DNA of 64,000 nt. Source: Vannielia litorea (GTDB taxonomy: Bacteria > Pseudomonadota > Alphaproteobacteria > Rhodobacterales > Rhodobacteraceae). The stretch lies in the NCBI RefSeq assembly GCF_900142295.1, contig NZ_FSRL01000001.1, positions 2,108,001-2,172,000 on the forward strand, given 5' to 3'. The notes under the pieces were generated by a model. The model ran no database searches, was not told the origin of the DNA, and saw only the letters and a list, made by a program, of their open reading frames with translations. The position numbers and the translations under genes were made by a program. The first letter of the stretch is position 1, and every line of letters begins with the position of its first letter. Of the stretch, positions 1 through 10,221 are shown one piece after another.

Positions 1-60
1 AGGCACAAATAACTGACAGGTCCGGCAAAACCTGCCGTACACCGCCCGGGCACTCTGCCA

Positions 61-91
61 GAAACAAACGGGGTGCCGCAAGGGCACCCCG
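61..91 (-). terminator. Intrinsic terminator of the autotransporter gene
   Basis: An 8-bp stem GGGGTGCC/GGCACCCC (70-77 with 83-90) closes a five-base loop. Read on the minus strand it is followed by GTTTGTTT and begins 47 bases past the stop codon at 138. This is the classic form of a Rho-independent terminator. Confidence 0.75.
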
Positions 92-137
92 CCAATTGTC
101 ACGTTGCGCTCACACCGCCGCACGGCGGCAGCGCCGG

Positions 138-3100
138 TCAGAACTGGAGCCGGACCTGCGCGGTGACGCTGAGCGCCTCAACGTCTTCCGAGAACCGCGC
201 ATCCGCCCGCACCGAGGCGTTCAGCTGCTTGGCCTTGCCCACCTGGCCGTCGAGGATCTTGATGTAGCTCAAGCCCACCGAAAGCTCCCCGAAGTCGCCC
301 AGCGGCTCGGTCGAGACCGGAAGCGTCGCGGAGCCGGAGGTGAAGGTCGCCTTCTGATCGTCCGAGAAATCGCCGTAGTAGGTGGCGGTGACGAACTTGT
401 TGGTCGCGCTGTCGCCCGCCGCCCCGATCGTGGTCTTGGCGAGGGTCGCGCCGACGAAGCCGATCTTGGTGGTGTGGTCGTCAAAGCTCAGGCGGCCGGT
501 CTCGGTGCCACCGGGACCGTCGAGGAACACCACGTCATCGGTGGACGACTTGGTGATCCCGAAGCCCGCCGTCGGCACCAGCGTCCACTCGTCGGAGAGC
601 GGGTAGCTGTAACTGACCGAGGCCGAGAGCGTGGTCGACTGCGACGAGGTTTCGGCACCGAACAGGCCGATGTCGGCATTGTCGAACTCGAAGTCCGCGT
701 TCTCGAACCGCAGCTGCACATCCGCCGACCAGGCATCCTTGGCCATGGCGACATAACCGCCGACGTAGCTCTGAGAGAAGTCCGCCTTGGTGGTCGACTG
801 GTAGGCGCCCAGCGAGGGCGGCGTGGTTCCGAAATCGGTGGCGAACACGTCCTGCGTGGTGGAGCCGCCGTTGTAGCCGAAGATCACGCCGCCAGCGATG
901 TCGATGGCGCCCTGGCCGACGTCGAAACACCCGTAGTCCACACCACCGGTGAAGCCGTAGAAGTCGGCCTCCACCGTCGACGGCAGGTTGGTGACGCCGT
1001 TGTTGGTGCGCGCCGTGCCGGTGGCGGAGCCCGCCGTCATCCGCGCCCAGGTGCCGGTGCCGCAGTTGTCGTCGTCCTCGTAGGCAAGGCCGGAGACGAA
1101 GGGCGAGGACGGCCGGTTCACGATGGTGCCGATGAGCGACTGCACCAGGCTGATGTTGCCGGCAACCGCAAGCGCACCGGAGCCGGTGTCGGTCACGATA
1201 TCCACACCACCCGCGCCGTTGTTCTGGAGCACATAGGTGTTGGAGCCGTCAATCCACAGCACGGTGCTGCCGGAAATCGTAAGGCCGCTGGTGTCGCCGT
1301 TGATCAGGTCGAGCGCGACGATCCCGCCGGAGGCGATGACGTCACCGCTGAACGACAGGGTGCCGTTGTAGCTGCCCACGTTCAACACATCGGTCGAGCC
1401 CGCGCCGGAGAGGTTCACGTCGAATGCCAGCGTACCGCTGCCGGTGACGTTGCCGGTGACCGTGAAGACATCGGTCGTGTCTCCGGCACCCGCGCCGCCG
1501 TCCTCCAGGTCGATGGTGCCGTTGTTCACGAAGTCGCCGGTCACCTGCGCGGTCGTTCCCGAGGTGGAAACCGTCCCCGAGTTGGTGAAGCCGCCGGACG
1601 TGGTGATCACCGACCCATCGCCAATGTCCATGGTCGAGGAGTTGGTGAAGGTCCCGGCCGACACCGTGATGTCGCCCCCCGCATCCAGCGCCATGGTAGT
1701 GGAGTTGGTGAAGTTCCCGGTGGCAAGGGTCAGGGCCACGGCGTTCACGTCATTGAAGGTGCCCGAAGTGTTGTTGAAGTTGCCGTTCATCGTGGTGGCG
1801 CCGTTCAGGTTGAACGTGCCGCCCTGGTTGTTGAAGGTTCCAGCAAAGATGGCTCCGCCGTCGGCCTCGAAGCTGCCGGAAGTGTTGTTGAACGTCGTCA
1901 CCGCGTTCACCGCTGTGCCAAGGCTGCTGCCCGCCGAGTTGGTGAAGGTGCCATCGTTGTCGATCTGGCTCACCACCATGTCCGCACCGACCGTGCCGGC
2001 GTTTGTGAACGACCCGTTGTTGTCGATTGTATCGGCGTTGACCGTACCGTTGTTCGTGAGCGTCACTCCGCTGGCAACGTCCAGATCGTTCAGCGCAGTC
2101 AGAGTGCCGCTTGCGTCGACTTCGAGATTGCTGTCGATATCAGCATTTGCGGCGGTAAGCGTGGCCGTGCCGAAGGCCACATCCCCACTGCTGGTTTGTG
2201 CAAAATTGCCAGAGACTTCCAGATCGCCCGTCAAAGTGATCGTGCCCGCGGCCTGGTTGGTCAGATTGCCCTCGATGCCAAGCGTGATGCCCAGCGCAGC
2301 ATCATCACCGACAAGGCTCGCCGCGCCCGAGTTGAACACATTCGCATCAATCAGGCCGCCGGTCTGGGTCAGTGTTTCGCCGGATGCGTTGTTGAGCGCT
2401 GTCGCTTCCAGTTCGCCGCCGGAAACAAGCACGCCACCTGCTGCCGCGCCGTTGGTGTTTTCAACGTTTCCGCTCACGACGAGCCTGCCCGCGGAGACGG
2501 AGATGACAGCGTCATTGCCATTGTTGGTAAGCGTGCCGGTCGACAGAGCGCCGCCACCAGCCTGCACCACCTGACCGTCGTTCACGTTGGTGACTGCCCC
2601 GGAGATGGTCATATTGCCAGTGTCCGTACCCAGATCACCGTTCTGGATCAGCCCGTCGTTGCCGGTAGCGGTCGCGGTAATGTTGAAGGTTCCGTTGCCG
2701 AGGTTCTGGATCGTGCCCGTGTTGCCGTTGGCACTGCCGTTGATCTGGAACGTTCCGCCGGCCTCGTTCTCGATCACGCCGGAGTTGCTATCCGCGGAAG
2801 ACGCGGTGAGCGTGCCCGTCCCGGTGTTCTCGACCGTGCCGCCCGTGTTGGTGATGGCGCCCACGTTGGCATTGCCCGTGCCGCTGTTGGTGAAGGTTGC
2901 CGCGGCGGCGGTGTTGTTCAGCCCCACCGAAGTGAAATCGGACCCGGTGTTCTCGACCGTGCCCGCATTGTTGGTGATCGCCCCGGTCGCGGTGAAGCTG
3001 AGGTTCGAGGTGAATGTGCCGTCGTTGGTCAGCGTCGCGACGTCGATGGTGCCGTTGTTGGTGGTCACCGTGTTGTTGTCGTAATCCGCGCTCGTCGCCG

Positions 3101-6100
3101 TAAGCGTGTCGGTCGCACCGAACACAAGCGCAGTGCCCGAGTTCTGCTGGAACGTCACACCCGTGCCGCTGAGCGTCAGCGTATTGCTATTCAGCGCAGA
3201 GGTGCCGGGCACGGAACCCATGGTCGCCGAGCCTTCGTTGACGAAGTCGCCATCCACCTCGAGCGCACCCGCGAGGGTGATGATGCCGGTGCCCGAGTTC
3301 GTCACGTCGCCGTTCACACCGTTGGCGCCGACGCCCGAGAGCGTCGCCGAGCCGGTGTTCGCCAGGTTGCCGTTGATCGCCCCGGTGCTGGTCAGCGTGG
3401 CCTGGTTGGAGATTGTCGGCGTGGTGGCGTTGGTGGCGGTGATGCTGCCCGAGTTGGTCACCGCTCCGCCGTTCAGCGTCACGGTATCGCCTTCGATGGT
3501 GCTGCCGCTCGTGACGATCATCGTCTGGGTGGACGTGTAATCGAACACACCCGCGGCGCTCAGCGTCCCCGTCTGGGTGAAGGTCACCTGCGCGTTGCCG
3601 CTGATCTCGAACAGGTCCGTGGTCGCATCGCCCCCGTTAAGCGTGCCGCCTGCCGTGGTGACCTGTATCGTGCCGCTCGAAACCTGCACGTTGCCGTTGA
3701 CGCCCAGCGCACCGCCCTGAAGGTCAATCACGCCGGTCGCCGCCGACTGGATCAGGTTGCCGGTGATATCCCCGGCGCCGGTCGATCCGGCCTCCACGAT
3801 CACGTCGCCCGAGTTGGCCAGCGAGCCATCGAGCACGCCGCCATTGAAGGTCACATCGCCCGCCGCCGCGTTGGTCAGAATGCCGCCACCGCCGTTCAGG
3901 TCCATTTCCCCGCCATCGAGGTTGATCGCACCCGCCGTATTGGTGACAGTGCCGCCGGTGATGAAAAACAGACCATCCGACACGTCGACGACAGCCGTGC
4001 CTGCCGTGTTGGTGAGCGTCGTCGCCTGGAAGGTGCCGGTACCCGATTGGGTGACGGTTCCCAGGTTCCCCGTGAGGGTGGTGACAGTGAAGTTCCCTGC
4101 CCCGCTGTTGATCAGCGAGCCCTGGTTGTTCGTCGCCGTCGTCGCGATGATGTCCGATCCGGCCGTGGTCGAGGCGTTCTCTATCGTGCCGATATTGTTG
4201 TCGATCGCGCCAAGGTTGGTATCGCCGGTCGCCGTCGCGGCGTTGGTGATCGTGCCGGTGTTGCCGGTGGCAGAGGTAGCGGTAAAGGTGCCGGCGCCGG
4301 TGTTCTGCACCACGCCATCCGAGTTGTTGGTCAGCGTCCCGACATTGGCGGTGCCGGAAGAAGCAAAGCTGCCGTCGTTGGTCAGCGAGCCCGAGGTGAC
4401 GGTGCCCGCGGTGGTCACCGTGGCCCCGGCATTCACGTCGAGGATCTGCCCCGCGGCGTTCAGCGTGGCGCCGCTGTTCACGGTCAGGTCGGTGTCGGAA
4501 TTCGCGATGTCGTTGTTGACGGTCACGGTCCCGGTAGAGGTCAGCGTGCCCGAGGCGCCGCCCGCGGTGTCGTCGATCACCAGCGCATTGTTGATGGTCA
4601 CACCCGCCGCAGACAGCGTGTTGTCGCCAAAGGTGACCGAGCCACCGTTGTGCGTGTAGCTGCCGGTCACCGTCAGGTTGCCGCCGCCGATGCCGTTGTT
4701 GCTCAGGTCGATGTTGCCCGTGCCCTGGTTCTCCAGCGTCGAGCCCAGCGTCGCCGCCGCGGTCACATCCATGTCGCCCGCGTTGACCACCGCACCGGTC
4801 ACGGCGCCCGTGCCGGTGCCGTCAGCGCCGGTCCCGGCCACGTCGAAGGTGGCACTGTTGGTGAGCGTACCGGCCAGCTGGCCGCCGCCGCTGATGGCCA
4901 GGCTGCCGGTGGTGTTGGTGAAGGTGCCCGCGCCGCCGACGATCAGCTCTCCGGCGGTGATGCCCACCGCTGTGCCATTGTTGGTGATCGGGTTCGTGAC
5001 GTTCACGACGGCCGCGGCACCGTCCACGTCGAAGGAGCCGCCGGTCAGCGTCAGCGTGGTGATCGTGGCGTTGCCACCCATGTCCACATTGGCCGACCCG
5101 GTGAGCGCCAGCGTGCCCACGGTGAAAGCGGTGCCGTTGTGATCCACCACGCCGTTGCCGGACACGTTCATGGTTTCGCCGGTCGCGTCGACCGTGCCGA
5201 GGTTGGTGATCGTGCCGCTGGTCACGTTGATTGTGCCGCCCGCGTCGAGGTTGAGCGTGCTGCCCAGGGCCACGTCGATGGTGCCGCCCGAGTTCACGAT
5301 GTTGTTTGCCCCGCCGGTGGTGATCGTCAGGGTCGAAGCCGCGCCATCGCCCACGTCGATGTTGCCACCGATGCCGTTGGTGAAGTCTCCACCGGTGAGG
5401 CCGATCGTCGCCGTGGCCGCAGTGGTTTCGCCCACCCCGAGGAAGCCGCTGGAGTTGTTGAACCCGCCCGCGGCGGTGTTGATGGTCACCCCCGCAGCGT
5501 CGATCAAGATGCCCGCCGTCGAGGAGTTGGTGATCGAGGTTCCCGCGTCGATATCGACCGCCGCGTCGATGTCGATGACCGCCGTACCGGTGTTGATGAT
5601 CTGTCCAGCCGAACTGATCACCGATCCGGTGGACGCACCCTGCACGTTGATCTGGCCCGCGTTCTGGTTGGTGATGTTGTTGGTGGTCGCGCCGGTCGTC
5701 GACAGTGTGCCATTCGCCGCAGTGAAGTTGTAAACACCCACGCCCGGCGTCCCGGTATCGTTGAAGATGCCGCCCGCGCTATCGGTCACAAGTCCACCTG
5801 CGCCGATGTTCACGGTCATGTCGTTGTTGATGGTGTTGCTGGTGCCTTCCAGCGTGCCGTTCACAGTGAGCACACCGGTCGAAAAGAGGTTGATCGTCTG
5901 CCCCTGCAGGGTCGCGCCGCTATCGATCGTCAGGTTGGTGGCGCCGCTTACAGCAAGCGTTCCGGCGGTCTGCACCGTGCCCGCTCCGGTCACGATCGCG
6001 GTCGTCGCGCCAATGCCCCCAATGTTTATTCCGGTGCCGGTGATGGTCTGCCCCGTGGCCACATCAATCGTGCCGCCATTGGTGATCGACAGGGTTCCGG

Positions 6101-7754
6101 CACTGGTCACCGTCCCGTCAACATCGAGCGTGCCGCCGTTGGTCGCGGTCGCGTTGTTGGCGCCAAGATCACCGCCAGCGAAGACTATCGAGGCCCCCGC
6201 GCCGTCGGCGGTCACGTTGTAGCCGGGATCGCCCGTCACCGTCACTGCCGTGGCGCTCTGGTTGATCAGGTTGTCCACCGAGGCACCATAGGACACGATC
6301 GAACCGGCATCGGTAAAGCCGCTGCCGAGGGTCACGGTCGCGGCATTCACCGTCAGCGCGCCGGAGCCGCCGTCGGTGATTGCGCCGCCCAGCGTGATGT
6401 TGCCCGCCGTCGCCGTAAGGGCAACCGCCGCCGTGGCTTCAGTGTCCAGCAGGGAGATATTGCCCGTGGTGGCTGTAAGGCTTCCATTCAAAGCCAGCGT
6501 GCCCGCCGTCTGGGTGATCGCGCCATCCGAGATAAGCCCGGCTGCGCCGATGGTCGTGGTGCCGCCGCTGACCGAAAGGCTGCCCACGGTCCCGGTCAGA
6601 GAGGTGGTACCTGCACTCGCCACCGCGCCATCCACGTCGGCGCCGGTGTGGGTAAAGGAGCCACTGCCCCCGACGGTCACATTGCCGGTGATGGCATGGC
6701 CACCGGAGTTGTCGAGAGTGCCGTTGACCACGTTGATGGCGGTCGCGGACCCATCGCTCACCGAAAGGGTGCTACCCAGCGCCAGGGTGCTGCCGGAATT
6801 GATGACGACAGTGCCCGCATCGAGCGCCGCCGTGGTGGTGAAATTCGAGCCGTTGACGTTCAGCACGTTCCCGACGGATAGCGCACCGCCCTGGGTGAGG
6901 GTCACACCACCATTGATGTTGAGCGAGCCCTGAATACCCTGGGAAGAGCCGGAAACCCCCGAGATGTTTGCGGTGGTGTTGGAGTCGAGCGTGACATCGC
7001 CCGTCACAAGCCCGGTCGAGGTGAAACTCGCGCCGGTGCCGCCACCGACAATCACGTCACTGTCGATGGTGCCGTTGTTGGTGATGGTCGCCTCAGACGC
7101 ATAGACATTGGCGCCCGCGCCGGTCGTGCTGACAGTGGCGCCTGCGGCGATGGCGAGTGTCCCGTCCACGGCGATCTGGTTCACCGAGGTGAGCGTGGAG
7201 GTGCCCGTCACGTCGATCAAGCCGGTCGAGGAGATGCTGCCCGTTGCCCCGAGAGCCACCGTGCCGGCCCCGGCGACCGTCAGGGTCGTCGCTCCCGCGC
7301 TCAACACGTTGTCGAAGGTGGCGGTGTGGGCCGCGTCGGTGACCGTGATCGTGCTGCCCGAAACATCGAGGGTGCCGCCATTCACCAGGTATCCGTCGAC
7401 GTTGAAGGTGATGTCGCCAACCGCCACGCCACCTCCATCCACGGCCACAGTGCCTGCCGTGCCGCCGAACACTGCGTTGTTGCCCGAGACGAAAGGAATG
7501 TTCGCAGCGCCGCTGTCGGCGGTCCAGTTGAGATCGGTGGCGTTCCAGTTGCCGGACCCGCCATCGACTGTTCCGTTGGCGAGCGGAGGCGTCACGTCCC
7601 ACTCAAGCGTCTGCGCCATCCCCTGCCCCGCGCCAAACGCCAGTGCCGCGGCCATGGCCGTGGTGGCCAGGAAGGTCGCCCTGCGGCGTTCGGGCTCGGC
7701 TGCCGAAATTGCAGCCGGGGCCTGGGTGCGGTCGGTGCGGAAATCGCTGCGCAT
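138..7754 (-). CDS. Giant autotransporter (type Va) with repetitive passenger
   Basis: A 2538-residue protein. The chosen ATG (MRSDFRTD) has a good ribosome binding site (GAGAGGA, 9 bases upstream); an in-frame start 23 codons further up lacks one. The N-terminus has an arginine-rich stretch, a hydrophobic core (TAMAAALAFGAG) and an AQ cleavage site after GMAQ, an extended signal peptide. Residues of about 50-2210 are a low-complexity Thr/Asn/Gly/Ser passenger with repeated NNGTI and TNTG-like phrases, as in beta-helical autotransporters. About residues 2215-2538 form the outer-membrane barrel (WARMTAGSATG entry, alternating strands, terminal Phe in VRLQF). Family knowledge: the barrel inserts through BAM and the passenger is exposed at the surface, usually for adhesion or aggregation. 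No protease motif was seen in the passenger. The gene stands alone, divergent from the T6SS block. Confidence 0.88.
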   Translation of the reverse strand: MRSDFRTDRTQAPAAISAAEPERRRATFLATTAMAAALAFGAGQGMAQTLEWDVTPPLANGTVDGGSGNWNATDLNWTADSGAANIPFVSGNNAVFGGTAGTVAVDGGGVAVGDITFNVDGYLVNGGTLDVSGSTITVTDAAHTATFDNVLSAGATTLTVAGAGTVALGATGSISSTGLIDVTGTSTLTSVNQIAVDGTLAIAAGATVSTTGAGANVYASEATITNNGTIDSDVIVGGGTGASFTSTGLVTGDVTLDSNTTANISGVSGSSQGIQGSLNINGGVTLTQGGALSVGNVLNVNGSNFTTTAALDAGTVVINSGSTLALGSTLSVSDGSATAINVVNGTLDNSGGHAITGNVTVGGSGSFTHTGADVDGAVASAGTTSLTGTVGSLSVSGGTTTIGAAGLISDGAITQTAGTLALNGSLTATTGNISLLDTEATAAVALTATAGNITLGGAITDGGSGALTVNAATVTLGSGFTDAGSIVSYGASVDNLINQSATAVTVTGDPGYNVTADGAGASIVFAGGDLGANNATATNGGTLDVDGTVTSAGTLSITNGGTIDVATGQTITGTGINIGGIGATTAIVTGAGTVQTAGTLAVSGATNLTIDSGATLQGQTINLFSTGVLTVNGTLEGTSNTINNDMTVNIGAGGLVTDSAGGIFNDTGTPGVGVYNFTAANGTLSTTGATTNNITNQNAGQINVQGASTGSVISSAGQIINTGTAVIDIDAAVDIDAGTSITNSSTAGILIDAAGVTINTAAGGFNNSSGFLGVGETTAATATIGLTGGDFTNGIGGNIDVGDGAASTLTITTGGANNIVNSGGTIDVALGSTLNLDAGGTINVTSGTITNLGTVDATGETMNVSGNGVVDHNGTAFTVGTLALTGSANVDMGGNATITTLTLTGGSFDVDGAAAVVNVTNPITNNGTAVGITAGELIVGGAGTFTNTTGSLAISGGGQLAGTLTNSATFDVAGTGADGTGTGAVTGAVVNAGDMDVTAAATLGSTLENQGTGNIDLSNNGIGGGNLTVTGSYTHNGGSVTFGDNTLSAAGVTINNALVIDDTAGGASGTLTSTGTVTVNNDIANSDTDLTVNSGATLNAAGQILDVNAGATVTTAGTVTSGSLTNDGSFASSGTANVGTLTNNSDGVVQNTGAGTFTATSATGNTGTITNAATATGDTNLGAIDNNIGTIENASTTAGSDIIATTATNNQGSLINSGAGNFTVTTLTGNLGTVTQSGTGTFQATTLTNTAGTAVVDVSDGLFFITGGTVTNTAGAINLDGGEMDLNGGGGILTNAAAGDVTFNGGVLDGSLANSGDVIVEAGSTGAGDITGNLIQSAATGVIDLQGGALGVNGNVQVSSGTIQVTTAGGTLNGGDATTDLFEISGNAQVTFTQTGTLSAAGVFDYTSTQTMIVTSGSTIEGDTVTLNGGAVTNSGSITATNATTPTISNQATLTSTGAINGNLANTGSATLSGVGANGVNGDVTNSGTGIITLAGALEVDGDFVNEGSATMGSVPGTSALNSNTLTLSGTGVTFQQNSGTALVFGATDTLTATSADYDNNTVTTNNGTIDVATLTNDGTFTSNLSFTATGAITNNAGTVENTGSDFTSVGLNNTAAAATFTNSGTGNANVGAITNTGGTVENTGTGTLTASSADSNSGVIENEAGGTFQINGSANGNTGTIQNLGNGTFNITATATGNDGLIQNGDLGTDTGNMTISGAVTNVNDGQVVQAGGGALSTGTLTNNGNDAVISVSAGRLVVSGNVENTNGAAAGGVLVSGGELEATALNNASGETLTQTGGLIDANVFNSGAASLVGDDAALGITLGIEGNLTNQAAGTITLTGDLEVSGNFAQTSSGDVAFGTATLTAANADIDSNLEVDASGTLTALNDLDVASGVTLTNNGTVNADTIDNNGSFTNAGTVGADMVVSQIDNDGTFTNSAGSSLGTAVNAVTTFNNTSGSFEADGGAIFAGTFNNQGGTFNLNGATTMNGNFNNTSGTFNDVNAVALTLATGNFTNSTTMALDAGGDITVSAGTFTNSSTMDIGDGSVITTSGGFTNSGTVSTSGTTAQVTGDFVNNGTIDLEDGGAGAGDTTDVFTVTGNVTGSGTLAFDVNLSGAGSTDVLNVGSYNGTLSFSGDVIASGGIVALDLINGDTSGLTISGSTVLWIDGSNTYVLQNNGAGGVDIVTDTGSGALAVAGNISLVQSLIGTIVNRPSSPFVSGLAYEDDDNCGTGTWARMTAGSATGTARTNNGVTNLPSTVEADFYGFTGGVDYGCFDVGQGAIDIAGGVIFGYNGGSTTQDVFATDFGTTPPSLGAYQSTTKADFSQSYVGGYVAMAKDAWSADVQLRFENADFEFDNADIGLFGAETSSQSTTLSASVSYSYPLSDEWTLVPTAGFGITKSSTDDVVFLDGPGGTETGRLSFDDHTTKIGFVGATLAKTTIGAAGDSATNKFVTATYYGDFSDDQKATFTSGSATLPVSTEPLGDFGELSVGLSYIKILDGQVGKAKQLNASVRADARFSEDVEALSVTAQVRLQF

Positions 7755-7917
7755 GGGAATATGTCCTCTCGCCTTCAAATTGTCGGCACGATTCACCGCC
7801 CACCTCGGCAGATCTCCGCGCACTTGGCAAAGACCCTACTTGCCGCCAAGTCATGCCACAACGGTCAATTTTAACCACAATCACTTGAGCCTCGCTGTCG
7901 GGCCCGCCGGGCGCAGC

Positions 7918-7939
7918 TTTGTTGCAGGGCGGCAACAAA
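7918..7939. repeat. Inverted repeat TTTGTTGC / GCAACAAA
   Basis: Perfect 8-bp arms (7918-7925 and 7932-7939) separated by six bases. It lies upstream of the autotransporter -10 candidate and has no T-run, so an operator is more likely than a terminator. The regulator is unknown. Confidence 0.5.
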
Positions 7940-8066
7940 TCCTGTGTAAAATGCAAACTTCGCCGCGCCCTCGCCACATAATCCTGCGCGCGGCCTTCCT
8001 CGCGGGGGCCCGCGCCGGGGCCTGCCGGGGCGGGTTGCGGCCGCGCGGCGCGAAAACTCACACCCT

Positions 8067-8096
8067 CTTGCGCGGTTCCCCCGCCCTCCCTACATT
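8067..8096 (+). promoter_or_regulatory. RpoH-like promoter upstream of vgrG
   Basis: CTTGCGC (TTGCGC at 8068-8073), a 17-base spacer and CCCTACATTG (TACATT at 8091-8096). The CTTG element with a C-rich -10 resembles alphaproteobacterial heat-shock sigma promoters. The same CCCTACATTG box precedes the DUF1127 gene at 53971-53981. The predicted start is near 8103, about 80 bases before vgrG. Sigma assignment is inference. Confidence 0.5.
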
Positions 8097-8184
8097 GGAG
8101 TCAGTTATTTCAATTATTCCTTCTGGGCGCCGGCCTGTATTTCAGCGGCCGCGCCACTCAATTCAAAGCTGGGAAGCGCCCGAG

Positions 8185-10200
8185 ATGAGCACCTCAAGCA
8201 ACAATCAATCTGAACGACTCGGCAAGCTGAATACCGTCCTCGACTTCAACGCGCTCAGCCTCGTCCGCTTCGATGGCATGGATGCCGTGAACGAGTGTTT
8301 CGAGTATCACGTCCGGGCGATCGACCAGGATGGCTCCACCGTCATCGACCTCGACGAGCTGATGGGCACCCACATGACCGTGGAGCTCGACACCATCTAC
8401 GGTGCGCAGCGCTACTTCGACGGGATCGTGACCGAGGCGCACTGGAACCCCGACGGCCACGGCGGCAACCTCTACACCTTCACCCTGCGGCCCTGGTTCT
8501 GGATCATGGGCAAGCGGCGGAACAACAAGATCTACCAGCAGAAGAACTTCGAGGACATCATCACCGAGGTCTGCTCGGACTTCGGCTACGACGCCGCCGG
8601 CGGGCTCGAGATCCAGCTCTCGTCCTCGGTGCCGCAGACGGTGCAGGAGTACATCGTCCAGTACAACGAGAGCGACTTCACCTTCCTCAGCCGCCTTATG
8701 GAGCGCTACGGCGTGAACTACTGGTTCAAGCACGAGCTGGGCGCGCACAAGATGGTGATCACCGACTCCGTCGACGGCTTCGAGAAGCTGGCGCCCGAGG
8801 AGCGCGTGCATGTGCCCAACAACGGGCATCACCACACCGCCGAGGAGCATTTCTCCGACTGGACCCCGCACCGCCGCCTGACCACCGGCAAGGTCGCCCT
8901 GACCGACTACAACTTCAAGACCGTCAGCGCCAACATGAAGGCCGACCAGGAGGGCGACGCGGTCCACGACTACGGCAAGCTCGAGAGCTACGAGTATCCC
9001 GGCGTCTACCTCGACGGCGGCGAGGGCAAGACCTATGCCCAGCTGCGCGCCGACCAGTATCGCGCCCGCGACAAGCATCACGTGGCGGCGGGCGACTGCA
9101 TCACCTTGTCCTCGGGCATGCTCTTCACCCTGACTGGCGAGCACCAGGACGAAAGCGTGCTGAACAAGGAGTACCTGTGCACCCGCGCCATGCACAGCTA
9201 CCAGTCCACCAGCTACCGCTCGAGCTCGGCCGGCGGCGGCGAGGCCCACTTCTCCGGCCACTACGAGGTGGCCCCCTCCGACGTGCCCTACGCGCCCGAA
9301 CGCAAGACCCCGGAGACCCGGATGACCGGGCCGCAGACCGCAACCGTGGTCGGCGCCAGCGGCGAGGAGATCGACGTCGACGAGCACGGCCGCATCGTGG
9401 CCCAGTTCCATTGGGACCGGCTCGGCCAGAACGACGAGAACTCCTCCATGCGCATCCGCGTCTCCCAGCCCTGGGCCGGGGCCGGCTGGGGCACGCTGTT
9501 CATCCCGCGCGTGGGCATGGAGGTGATCGTCGAGTTTCTCGAGGGCGACCCCAACAAGCCGCTCGTCACCGGCTGCGTCTACAACGGCGACAACCCGCCC
9601 CCCTACGACCAGCCCGGCGACAAGAACTGGAACGGCATCAAGTCGAACTCCACCAAGGGCGGCGGCGGCTACAACGAGATCGTGTTCAACGACACCAAGG
9701 GCGACGAGCTGTTCCGCCAGCACGCGCAATACGACATGGAAACCAAGGTGCTCAACGACGAGCGCCGCAACGTCGACGTGAACCGGACCACGGTGATCGG
9801 CGGCAACGAGACCCGCACCGTCCACGGCAACGAGACCCACACGATCCACAAGGACAACACCTACCTGATCAAGGGTGACGAGAACCGGACGGTCAACAAG
9901 AACCGCGAAACCAACATCGACAAGGACGACACCCTGAACATCCAGGGCAAGTGGGCGGTCACCGTGGCGAAGAAGACCACCATCGACGGCTACCAGGACA
10001 TCGAGATCAATTCGCTGACCAAGATCAAGCTGACGGTGGGCGCCTCGTCGATCACGATCGACCCGGCCTCGGTCAAGATCTCCGCGCCGATGATCGACAT
10101 CAATGCCTCGGCGAACCTGACGACCAACGGCGGGGCCATGGCCACGCACAAGGCAGGCGGACTGATGACGATCCAGGCCGCACTGGTTAAGATCAACTAA
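8185..10200 (+). CDS. vgrG: Type VI secretion tip protein VgrG (TssI)
   Basis: A 671-residue spike protein that caps the Hcp tube and punctures the target cell. Order of parts: gp27/gp44-like N-terminal region (about 15-380), gp5-like OB fold (about 385-465, with DEHGRIVAQFHWDR and RVSQPWAGAGWG), then a needle of short beta-helix repeats (about 530-650, of the VIGGNETRTVHGNETHTI type). It ends soon after the needle, so there is no fused effector domain. I chose the ATG at 8185 (MSTSSNNQ) with GGGAAG upstream; the longer open frame reaching back to 7108 only reads antisense autotransporter DNA. First gene of the T6SS block. No PAAR gene is adjacent, so the tip partner must be encoded elsewhere. 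Confidence 0.95.
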   Translation: MSTSSNNQSERLGKLNTVLDFNALSLVRFDGMDAVNECFEYHVRAIDQDGSTVIDLDELMGTHMTVELDTIYGAQRYFDGIVTEAHWNPDGHGGNLYTFTLRPWFWIMGKRRNNKIYQQKNFEDIITEVCSDFGYDAAGGLEIQLSSSVPQTVQEYIVQYNESDFTFLSRLMERYGVNYWFKHELGAHKMVITDSVDGFEKLAPEERVHVPNNGHHHTAEEHFSDWTPHRRLTTGKVALTDYNFKTVSANMKADQEGDAVHDYGKLESYEYPGVYLDGGEGKTYAQLRADQYRARDKHHVAAGDCITLSSGMLFTLTGEHQDESVLNKEYLCTRAMHSYQSTSYRSSSAGGGEAHFSGHYEVAPSDVPYAPERKTPETRMTGPQTATVVGASGEEIDVDEHGRIVAQFHWDRLGQNDENSSMRIRVSQPWAGAGWGTLFIPRVGMEVIVEFLEGDPNKPLVTGCVYNGDNPPPYDQPGDKNWNGIKSNSTKGGGGYNEIVFNDTKGDELFRQHAQYDMETKVLNDERRNVDVNRTTVIGGNETRTVHGNETHTIHKDNTYLIKGDENRTVNKNRETNIDKDDTLNIQGKWAVTVAKKTTIDGYQDIEINSLTKIKLTVGASSITIDPASVKISAPMIDINASANLTTNGGAMATHKAGGLMTIQAALVKIN

Positions 10201-10221
10201 GGACCGGAAGGGATTCGGCAC

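Larger units (their letters stand above)
7755..8184. other. Divergent intergenic region between autotransporter and vgrG
   Basis: About 430 bases with no supported gene. It must hold the minus-strand promoter of the autotransporter. A good -10 (TAAAAT on the minus strand, 7868-7873) is visible, but no convincing -35 pairs with it. It also holds an inverted repeat at 7918-7939 and the plus-strand RpoH-like promoter at 8067-8096, both listed separately. Confidence 0.6.

Noticed and set aside
96..6881. 2261-codon open frame on the plus strand
   Set aside because: It is antisense to the autotransporter and exists because GC-rich coding DNA has few stop codons in other frames; Arg/Gly/Val-rich product without domains or RBS.
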